A DNA stretch of 64,000 bases from Nonomuraea soli (lineage in GTDB: Bacteria > Actinomycetota > Actinomycetes > Streptosporangiales > Streptosporangiaceae). A model generated the notes under the pieces. That model did no database searches, was not told the DNA's origin, and worked only from the letters and a program-made list of their open reading frames with translations. The position numbers and the translations under genes are program-made. The stretch lies in NCBI RefSeq assembly GCF_013761175.1, contig NZ_JACDUR010000005.1, positions 220,970-284,969 of the forward strand. Direction: 5' to 3'. Below, one piece after another: positions 57,788-64,000 of the stretch. Positions within the stretch are counted from its first letter, which is position 1. Each line of letters begins with the position of its first letter.

Positions 57788-58608
57788 CAGCGTCCTCCCA
57801 GGCCGGACATGGCCATGCTGTTGAGAATGCGGCGCTGGCCCACCAGGAACGCGACGATCATCGGGACGATGGACAGAGCGGTGACGGCCATCGTCAGACC
57901 GTAGTTGACCGCGCCGTGGTCGCCGGCGAAGCGGGCGACCAGGAGCGGTACGGTGGCCAGCTCCTCGGAGTTGAGGAAGATCAGGGGGAAGAAGTAGCTG
58001 TTCCAGGAGCCGAGGAAGGCGATGATCGCGTAGGCCCCGAGCCCCGGCTTGATGTTGGGCAGCACGATGCGCCAGAACAGCGTCCACCGGTTGGCCCCGT
58101 CGAGCTTGGCCGCCTCCTCCAGCTCGATCGGCACCGCCCTGATGAACTGGCGCAGCAGGAACACCGCGAACGGGTTGACGATGCTCGGCACGATCAGCGA
58201 CAGGTGCGAGTCGACCCAGCCCAGCTCCGACAACATCAGGTACAGCGGCACGATGGTGACCTGCGAGGGCACCATCTGGGTGGCCAGGAACAGCACGAAC
58301 AGCACGCCGGAGCCGCGGAAGCGGATACGGGCGAAGGCGTAGGCGGCCATGGCCGAGGTGGCCAGGGTCAGCACCACGTTGATCACGGCGATGTAGAAGC
58401 TGTTCCAGAACGCGCGGCCGAACGGCATGGCCGACAGCGCGTCGGTGTAGTTCTCGGGGCGCCAGGGGGCGGGCAGCCAGTCGAGGGGCGAGTTGAGCAT
58501 CTGCGTCTCGCCCTTGAAGGAGGTCAGCACCATCCACACGAACGGGAAGAGCATCAGCAGTCCGCCCAGGATGAGGGCGGCGTGCAGGCTGAACTGCCTA
58601 AGAGTCAT
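57787..58608 (-). CDS. carbohydrate ABC transporter permease (MalG-like)
   Basis: A 273-aa permease with about six membrane segments and the EAA loop EEAAKLDGANRWTLFWRIVLP near residue 185, which contacts the ATPase. It is the second permease of a CUT1-type sugar importer. Its 5' end overlaps the first permease by 11 bp and its stop overlaps the GH63-like start. No ATPase is encoded here; CUT1 systems often share a common MsiK-type ATPase in actinomycetes. Confidence 0.92.
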   Translation of the reverse strand: MTLRQFSLHAALILGGLLMLFPFVWMVLTSFKGETQMLNSPLDWLPAPWRPENYTDALSAMPFGRAFWNSFYIAVINVVLTLATSAMAAYAFARIRFRGSGVLFVLFLATQMVPSQVTIVPLYLMLSELGWVDSHLSLIVPSIVNPFAVFLLRQFIRAVPIELEEAAKLDGANRWTLFWRIVLPNIKPGLGAYAIIAFLGSWNSYFFPLIFLNSEELATVPLLVARFAGDHGAVNYGLTMAVTALSIVPMIVAFLVGQRRILNSMAMSGLGGR

Positions 58609-59527
58609 AGTGCACGAACCTCTTCTGCGCGCCGAACTGCACCAGCGTGACGACCAGCGTCAGCACCAGCAGGATCAGGGCGGCGGCCGAGCTGAGCCCG
58701 AACTCGAACTTCTTGAAGCCGAGCTCGTAGACCTGGTAGACGATGGTCCTGGCGCCGTCGTTGTGCTGCGGGTCGACGAGCACGTAGATCTGGTCGAAGG
58801 CCTGCAGCGAGCTGATCAGCGAGACGATCAGGGTGAAGAAGATCGTCGGCGAGATCAGCGGCAGCGTGACGCTGCGGAAGATCCTCACCGGGCTCGCGCC
58901 GTCGATGCGTGCCGCCTCCACGAGCTGCGGCGGGATCGTCTGCAGGCCCGCCAGGAAGATCACGACGTTGAGGCCGAGCGACGACCAGATGGTCACCACG
59001 GCGATCGCCACCTGCACCCAGACGGGGTCCTCCAGCCACGCCGGAAGGGTGATCCCCCACTTCAGGAAGGTGTTGTTGAGGATGCCGTAGTCGCCGGAGG
59101 CGAGGATGACCTGCCACATCAGCGCCACGGCCACGGAGCTGGTGACCACCGGCAGGAAGTAGAGCACCCGGTAGAAGCCCTTGCCCTTGACGGTGTTGAG
59201 CGCCACCGCGATGACCAGGGCCAGGCCCAGGCCGACGGGGATCGTCATCAGGGCGAGCTTGAAGGTGTTCCAGATGGCGATGCCGAAGTCCTGGTCCGCC
59301 AGCATGGTGGTGAAGTTGTCGAACCCGACCCAGCTCTTGTCGCCGAGGCCGTCCCACTTCATGAAGGCCAGCGCGACGGCGAAGCCCAGCGGGAAGATCA
59401 GGAAGACGAAGAGCCCGGCCACCTGGGGCGCGAGGAAGAAGGCGGCCCACCAGCCGTCCCGGTGCCGGATCTTGGAGACCGGCGCCGGGGCGGCCTGGCG
59501 GGGCCTGCTCTTGGCGAGCACGGCCAT
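58598..59527 (-). CDS. carbohydrate ABC transporter permease (MalF-like)
   Basis: A 309-aa permease with six predicted membrane segments and the EAA loop VEAARIDGASPVRIFRSVTLPL near residue 215. A basic cytoplasmic N-terminus of about 25 residues precedes the first segment. ATG 59527 is 2 bp after the binding-protein stop. It pairs with the MalG-like subunit to form a CUT1 sugar channel. Confidence 0.92.
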   Translation of the reverse strand: MAVLAKSRPRQAAPAPVSKIRHRDGWWAAFFLAPQVAGLFVFLIFPLGFAVALAFMKWDGLGDKSWVGFDNFTTMLADQDFGIAIWNTFKLALMTIPVGLGLALVIAVALNTVKGKGFYRVLYFLPVVTSSVAVALMWQVILASGDYGILNNTFLKWGITLPAWLEDPVWVQVAIAVVTIWSSLGLNVVIFLAGLQTIPPQLVEAARIDGASPVRIFRSVTLPLISPTIFFTLIVSLISSLQAFDQIYVLVDPQHNDGARTIVYQVYELGFKKFEFGLSSAAALILLVLTLVVTLVQFGAQKRFVHYDS

Positions 59528-59529
59528 GG

Positions 59530-60804
59530 CTAGCCCAGCTTGCTCTCGACGAGCTGCTGCAGCTCGGTCATGCCCTGCTCGAAGGCGACCTTGCCGGACC
59601 AGACCTTCATCAGGTGCTCGTTGATCGAGGCGGTCAGGCCGGGCACCGAGACCTCCTCCGCGTAGTTGGCGAAGCCGGTGTCGCGCACGTCGAGGAAGGT
59701 CTGGGCGTGGGCCGGGTAGCCGTCGAGCACGATCTGCTCGGCGCCCTTGACCGACGGCACCGCGCCGCCGCCCTTGAGCCTGACGAGCTGGCCCTCCTTG
59801 CTGACGAACTCGGTGAGGAAGGTGAAGGCCTCCTTGGGCGCCTTGCTCTCCTTGTTGATCGACAGGTAGGAGGCGGCGACCGCGCCGGACATGGGCGCGC
59901 CGGTCTCCGACGGGAAGGGCACGATGTCGTAGCTGGCCGGGTCGCCGCCCTTCTTCACGGTGTCGACGAGCCAGCGTCCGCCGGCGTAGAAGCCGACCTT
60001 GTGCTTGACGAACTGGGTACTGGCGCCGTTGCCGCTGGGCAGCACGTCGGCCGACAGGAACGTCTTGTCGGCGTAGCCCTTGGCCAGGGTCTCCAGGGCC
60101 TGGCGGGACTTGGGGTCGGTGGTGGCGACGAACCTGCCGCCGTCCCAGACCTTGCCGCCGAAGCCGTTGATGACGCTGTAGGTGGAGCCGTACCAGTTCC
60201 AGAAGATGGAGCCGGCCTTGCCCGCGCTCTTGAGCTTGGCGTTCATGTCGAGGTACTTGGCCATGGTCCACTGGCCGGCCGCGTGCAGCGTCGCGGGGTC
60301 CTCGGTGATGCCGGCGGCCTGCAGCGCCTTCTTGTCGTACCAGAGCACTTCCGGGTTGACGTCGTTGGGCATGCCGTAGATCTGGCCGTCCTTCTTGGCC
60401 CCGCCGTACACGCCCTCGAAGAAGTCCTCGGGCTTGCTCTTGGAGTCGGGACCGGCGAGCTGGTCGTTGAGCGGCTGGAGCACGCCCGCCGACACGAACT
60501 TGCCGATGTTGTCGTCGCCCACGAAGAAGACGTCGGGCGCGGTCTTGCTGGTGAGCTGGGTGAGCAGCTTGGGGTGGTAGTCCCCGTACTCCGGCACCGA
60601 CTCCATCTTCAGCACGATGTTGGGGTGCTTCTTCATGAAGGCGTCGTTGAACTCCTTGTAGAAGGCGACGTCCTCGGCCGAGCCCCAGGTGGCCCAGCGG
60701 ATGGTGACCTTGCCGTCGGCCTGCTTGACGCCGGAGCCGGCGTTACTGCCGCTGCACGCGGTGACCGCCAGGGCCAGCGCGGCGAGGACTGCGAGTTTCT
60801 TCAT
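59530..60804 (-). CDS. sugar-binding lipoprotein of ABC transporter
   Basis: A 424-aa solute-binding lipoprotein. The signal ends with lipobox VTAC (Cys 17). VTIRWATWGSAEDVAFYKEFNDAFMKKHPNI and FWNWYGSTYSVINGFGGKVWDGG match CUT1 (MalE/family-1) binding proteins; the binding cleft has several Trp and Tyr for stacking sugar rings. It lies 15 bp after the SDR gene. The ligand is not predictable, but the GH63-like partner suggests an alpha-glucoside or similar oligosaccharide. Confidence 0.9.
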   Translation of the reverse strand: MKKLAVLAALALAVTACSGSNAGSGVKQADGKVTIRWATWGSAEDVAFYKEFNDAFMKKHPNIVLKMESVPEYGDYHPKLLTQLTSKTAPDVFFVGDDNIGKFVSAGVLQPLNDQLAGPDSKSKPEDFFEGVYGGAKKDGQIYGMPNDVNPEVLWYDKKALQAAGITEDPATLHAAGQWTMAKYLDMNAKLKSAGKAGSIFWNWYGSTYSVINGFGGKVWDGGRFVATTDPKSRQALETLAKGYADKTFLSADVLPSGNGASTQFVKHKVGFYAGGRWLVDTVKKGGDPASYDIVPFPSETGAPMSGAVAASYLSINKESKAPKEAFTFLTEFVSKEGQLVRLKGGGAVPSVKGAEQIVLDGYPAHAQTFLDVRDTGFANYAEEVSVPGLTASINEHLMKVWSGKVAFEQGMTELQQLVESKLG

Positions 60805-60819
60805 TGGGGGGCAACCTTC

Positions 60820-61551
60820 CTAGGCCAGTCCGCCGCCGTCGACGACGAGGGCGGATCCGGTGATGTAGCTGGCGGCGTCACTCGCCAGGAAGAGCACGGC
60901 CTGAGCGATCTCGTCAGGCGTGCCGGAGCGGCCCATCGGCCGGTCTGCGGCGTCCTTCTCGAACGCCGCCCAGTCCTCCCGCAGCTGCCGGGCTTCCTCC
61001 CGCAGCATCGGGGTGTCGGTGTCGCCGGGGTTCACGGAGTTCACCCGGATCCCGGCCTTCGCGTGGTCGATCGCCAGCGCGCGGGTCATGTTGACGACCG
61101 CCGCCTTGGAGGCGCAGTAGGAGATGGCGTTGCCGCCGCCCTTGAGCCCCCAGCCGGAGCCGGTGTTGACGATCGAGCCGCCCTCGGTCATGGCCGGGAT
61201 GGCGTACTTGCACATCAGGAACACCGAGCGCACGTTGACCGCCATGACGCGGTCCCACTCCTCGACGTCCAGGTCGAGGACGGTGGTGCGCCGGATGATC
61301 CCGGCGTTGTTGAACAGCACGTGGAGCCCCCCGAAGCGCTCCACCGCCGTGTCGACGACCCGCCGGCAGTCCTCCGGGCTGGAGACGTCGGCCTGGACGG
61401 CGAGCCCGCCGATCTCCTCGGCGACCTTCGCCGCGCCCTCACCGTCGATGTCCACGACGACGACGTGGGCGCCGTCCTTGGCGAACAGGCGGGCGGTCGC
61501 CTGGCCGATGCCCGAGGCTCCGCCGGTGACGATGGCGACCTTGTTCTTCAC
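60820..61551 (-). CDS. short-chain dehydrogenase/reductase
   Basis: A 243-aa SDR with VAIVTGGASGIGQA at the N-terminus, VVVDIDGEG after beta-2 (NAD preference), FNNAGIIRRT, GSGWG and YCASKAA (catalytic Tyr/Lys) and NSVNPGDTDTPM. GTG 61551, with GGAG five bases upstream, overlaps the kinase stop (GTGA), so it is coupled; a GTG six bases earlier is in frame. It may oxidise or reduce a sugar or polyol imported by the operon, or act with the GcvPB-like enzyme; the substrate is unknown. Confidence 0.87.
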   Translation of the reverse strand: MKNKVAIVTGGASGIGQATARLFAKDGAHVVVVDIDGEGAAKVAEEIGGLAVQADVSSPEDCRRVVDTAVERFGGLHVLFNNAGIIRRTTVLDLDVEEWDRVMAVNVRSVFLMCKYAIPAMTEGGSIVNTGSGWGLKGGGNAISYCASKAAVVNMTRALAIDHAKAGIRVNSVNPGDTDTPMLREEARQLREDWAAFEKDAADRPMGRSGTPDEIAQAVLFLASDAASYITGSALVVDGGGLA

Positions 61552-62624
61552 GTGCACTCCATCCGGTAGATCACGCTCTCGCGGTATCCGGTGATCACCC
61601 GGACGTGGCCGCTGAGCCTGCTGTCTGTCTCCTCCTCGCCCGTGTCCACGAGCAGGGGCCTGCCGTTGAGTGCGGCGAGTTTCTGCTGGGTGGCCAGCAC
61701 GAGGAGGTCTTTGGTACGGCCCAGCACCCGGGGGGAGATCTGCTGGTTGCCGCGGCCGAGGACGAAGCCCTGGCCGCCGATCGCCGACAGCACCACCACG
61801 GCGTCCTGGGCGAGCTCGTACAGGTCCCGTTCGGTGACGTCGGCCGCGACCAGGGAGCCGTTCTCGACCACGTCCACGCCGAGCAGGGTGGTGGCCAGGC
61901 CCAGCTGCCTGCCGACCTGCTGGGTGGTGGCTCCCGGGCCGAGGACGTAAGGGGTGCCCGGCTCCATGCGGGCGACGACCTCGCGGGCGATCGCCTCGAC
62001 GGAGCCCGGCGGGGTGCTCGCCTTCCTGCCCGACAGGCGGTGCCTGGCGGCCGGGACCCTGAGCGTGCCGTACAGCCTGGGGCTCACCCTGCCCTGGCGG
62101 TACAGCTCCTCGTCGAGGTCGACCACGTCGGCCTCGGCGTACTCGTCGTGGTCCTCGGCCGCCAGGAGTCCTGCGGCGGCGGGGCTGAGGGCGAAGCAGC
62201 CGGAGTAGACCTTGACGCCCGCGGGGATGCCGAGCACCGGCGGCGCCTGGCAGCCGAGCTCTGCGAGCTCCCTGACCGCGTCGAGCACGTCGCGGGCGGT
62301 GCCGTCGCCTCCGGCGAACAGCAGGAGGCCGACGTCGCGCAGCGCGTGGACGGCGGCGCGGGTGTCCGCCGCCGTCGTGAGGGCCGCCGAGGGCGCCTCG
62401 CCCGCGAGGAGGTCCTCCCCCATCGGGCCGGGGGCCGCGACGATCTCGACGTCCGGCCGGGCCGCGCGCAGGGTCCGTACGGCCAGCGCCGCACGCTCAC
62501 CCGCTCGCGGGGTGGCGCCCCTGGCCAGGGCGGCGCGCTGGACCTCGGGCCCGTCGCTGCCCTTGAGCCCCGCCGGGCCGCCGATCCCGGCGACGGGGTT
62601 GACCACCAGCCCGACCCTGGTCAC
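61548..62624 (-). CDS. ATP-NAD/AcoX-type kinase
   Basis: A 358-aa diacylglycerol/NAD kinase-fold protein of the ATP-NAD AcoX family. VVNPVAGIGGPAGLKGSDG opens the fold; FAGGDGTARDVLDAV near residue 102 is the GGDG nucleotide-binding motif; GIPAGVKVYSGCFAL and VLGPGATTQQVGRQL follow. AcoX proteins occur in acetoin and related catabolic loci and are presumed to phosphorylate NAD or a small metabolite. GTG 62624 overlaps the gcvPB stop (GTGA) and its own stop overlaps the SDR start, so all three are translationally linked. Confidence 0.85.
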   Translation of the reverse strand: MTRVGLVVNPVAGIGGPAGLKGSDGPEVQRAALARGATPRAGERAALAVRTLRAARPDVEIVAAPGPMGEDLLAGEAPSAALTTAADTRAAVHALRDVGLLLFAGGDGTARDVLDAVRELAELGCQAPPVLGIPAGVKVYSGCFALSPAAAGLLAAEDHDEYAEADVVDLDEELYRQGRVSPRLYGTLRVPAARHRLSGRKASTPPGSVEAIAREVVARMEPGTPYVLGPGATTQQVGRQLGLATTLLGVDVVENGSLVAADVTERDLYELAQDAVVVLSAIGGQGFVLGRGNQQISPRVLGRTKDLLVLATQQKLAALNGRPLLVDTGEEETDSRLSGHVRVITGYRESVIYRMECT

Positions 62625-64000
62625 GACAGGTGCTTCCGAACGTAGGCACGCCAGGTGGGGGCCCACTGCTTGGGGTCGTCGAGCGGCGTCATGTCGATCT
62701 TGTGGACCGTGGAGTTGTACGGCGCGCCCTTGACGAAGGCCGGGTCCCGGCGCGCCTCGTCGGCCACGTGGGCGAGGATCGCCGCATACTCGTCCAGGTC
62801 CTCCTTGGAGTACGACTCGGTCGGCTCCAGCGTGAAGGGCTCGGGCACGACGTACGGGTGGTGCGAGGTCCAGTAGTGCACGCCGAAGTCGGCCGCCCGC
62901 ACGCCGATCTCCTCGGAGTGCACGCCGGTCTCCTCCGACAGCTCCTGCCAGGAGTAACGCACCTGCTCGACGCGGCGCTTGTCCCACGGCGCGGAGGCAC
63001 CGGGGATTTGCAGGATCTTGTGCATCAGGTAGTTGTTGTTGAGCACCGCGGTCTCGGCGACGGTGCGCAGGCCCTCGGCGCCGAGCGACATGATCCACGC
63101 GTAGGCGCGCACGATGTTCGGCGTGACGCCCAGGCCGGGGCGGATCTTGCCGATCGACTTCTCCGGCGTGGTCAGGACGTATCCGGAGCCGTCGAAGTCG
63201 ACGACCGGTCCCGGCAGGAACGGGATCAGCTTCTCCGACACCCCGCACGCCCCGGCGGCGGGGCCGCCGCAGGCGTGCGGCGTGGAGAAGGTCTTGTGCA
63301 GGTTGAAGTGACCCAGGTCGAACCCGGCGTCGGCGGCGCGGGTGATGCCCAGGATGCCGTTGGCGTTGGCCTGGTCGTAGCAGGCCAGGCCGCCCACCGA
63401 GTGCACCAGCTCGACGAACTCCGCGATGCGCGGGTTGAAGATGCCGGTGTCCTCCGGGTTGGTGATCATCAGCGCGGCGGTGCGCGGGCCGACGGCGGCG
63501 CGCAGCGCCTCGATGTCCGGCAGGCCCTCGGCGTCGGGCATCAGCGTGATGATCTCGTAGCCCGCCGTCTTGGCGCAGGCCGCGTTGGAGGGGTGCGAGA
63601 ACATCGTGGTGATGACCTGGTCGCGGTGACCTTCGCCGTTGGCCTCGTGGTAGGCGCGGATCATCGCGATGTTGGCGTAGATCGCCGCCGAACCAGAGCC
63701 CGGCTGCAGCGAGACGCGGGCCATGCCCGAGATCTCCGCCAGCATGCGCTCCAGGGTGTGGTAGATCTCCAGCACGCCCTGGGCGCTCTCGACCGGCTGC
63801 TCGGGGTGCAGGTCGGCGATGTCGGCCATGAAGGTGTCGTTGACCTTGGGGCTGTACTTCATCGTGCAGGTGCCCTGGCCGACGTCGATGTTGAGGTCGA
63901 CGCCGAGGTTCTCCTGCGACAGGCGCAGGTAGTGGCGCAGCACGTGCAGCTGGGAGAGCTCGGGCAGGGCGGGCTTGGACGCCCGCCGCACGGAGTCGGG
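62621..64000 (-). CDS. gcvPB: glycine dehydrogenase (decarboxylating) subunit 2-like protein (5' end cut by window)
   Basis: PLP-dependent P-protein beta subunit of the glycine-cleavage system, which decarboxylates glycine and passes aminomethyl to lipoyl-H protein. TCTMKYSPKVN near the start, SLQPGSGSAAIYANI, ITNPEDTGIFNP, and FNLHKTFSTPHACGGP with the PLP Lys are conserved. A GTG at 63991 could start it, but the frame is open to the window edge and the N-terminus probably extends beyond. The start LNIDVGQGTCTMKYSPK departs from common GcvPB (LGSCTMKYNPK). No gcvT, gcvH or gcvPA is in view, and the coupling to an AcoX kinase, SDR and sugar transporter is unusual, so it may serve a catabolic pathway. 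Confidence 0.88.
   Translation of the reverse strand, partial: PDSVRRASKPALPELSQLHVLRHYLRLSQENLGVDLNIDVGQGTCTMKYSPKVNDTFMADIADLHPEQPVESAQGVLEIYHTLERMLAEISGMARVSLQPGSGSAAIYANIAMIRAYHEANGEGHRDQVITTMFSHPSNAACAKTAGYEIITLMPDAEGLPDIEALRAAVGPRTAALMITNPEDTGIFNPRIAEFVELVHSVGGLACYDQANANGILGITRAADAGFDLGHFNLHKTFSTPHACGGPAAGACGVSEKLIPFLPGPVVDFDGSGYVLTTPEKSIGKIRPGLGVTPNIVRAYAWIMSLGAEGLRTVAETAVLNNNYLMHKILQIPGASAPWDKRRVEQVRYSWQELSEETGVHSEEIGVRAADFGVHYWTSHHPYVVPEPFTLEPTESYSKEDLDEYAAILAHVADEARRDPAFVKGAPYNSTVHKIDMTPLDDPKQWAPTWRAYVRKHLS

Noticed and set aside
1..64000. Mobile elements or integrated genomic island
   Set aside because: No transposase, integrase, terminal inverted repeats or att-like duplication was seen, and nothing resembling an integration follows the tRNA-His gene.

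Overview
The window is very GC-rich, with GTG and TTG start codons, 1-8 bp gene overlaps, a SARP/AfsR-type regulator, IdeR/DmdR-type iron boxes, a DUF4184 gene, a CU044_5270-family gene and an L-lysine 6-aminotransferase. This fits a filamentous actinomycete, probably Streptosporangiaceae/Nonomuraea-like; the genus is inference. No insertion sequence, prophage, CRISPR array or rRNA was seen. One tRNA (His, anticodon GTG) is present.

Layout. (1) 1-3.8 kb: catecholate-siderophore region with a 2,3-dihydroxybenzoate dehydrogenase, two FecCD permeases and a FepB-like lipoprotein, all behind iron boxes; no ATPase gene is visible. (2) 3.8-10.5 kb: flippase-like membrane protein, large SARP-ATPase regulator, ECF sigma factor with its CU044_5270 partner, GNAT. 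(3) 10.5-12.8 kb: HelD-like RNA-polymerase motor ATPase HelR behind a near-consensus rifamycin-associated element (RAE). (4) 12.8-17.4 kb: secreted protein, DedA-like protein with its own iron box, DUF1508 protein, D-Ala-D-Ala carboxypeptidase, TrmH-type methyltransferase, DUF4184 protein, cation transporter. (5) 17.6-21.4 kb: solute-binding/vWA protein, then a sigma factor fused to a zinc finger, a membrane segment and an extracellular domain. (6) 21.7-30.4 kb: translationally coupled surface-polysaccharide cluster (CelD-like GNAT, two GT2 glycosyltransferases, polysaccharide deacetylase, flippase, large membrane protein); a second CelD-like gene coupled to a DegT-like aminotransferase lies at 36.3-38.5 kb.

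(7) 30.4-36.2 kb: PPOX protein, zinc alcohol dehydrogenase, a coupled trio (membrane-anchored GH39-like hydrolase, unlisted 49-aa Pro/Arg-rich protein, Cys-rich pentapeptide protein), and an SDR/phosphotransferase pair behind a palindromic operator. (8) 38.5-40.6 kb: MocR-type regulator divergent from a PPOX gene. (9) 40.7-48.0 kb: signalling island with two receptor-type Ser/Thr kinases, a kinase-like protein lacking catalytic motifs, and two other membrane proteins. (10) 48.0-56.2 kb: orn, tRNA-His, LuxR-type small regulator, lysine aminotransferase, HdeD-like protein, MecA_N-type PBP, spermidine-synthase-like protein, secreted protein, XRE regulator, beta-lytic-type M23 peptidase with P-domain. 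(11) 56.3-64.0 kb: one minus-strand operon (GcvPB-like, ATP-NAD/AcoX kinase, SDR, sugar ABC transporter, GH63-like hydrolase), its first gene cut by the window edge.

The features most worth following up are the RAE-helR locus, the kinase/pseudokinase island, the membrane-tethered sigma factor fusion, the coupled 49-aa protein, and the gcvPB/NAD-kinase/ABC/glycosidase operon. All functional statements come from reading motifs and gene order; no database search was run.
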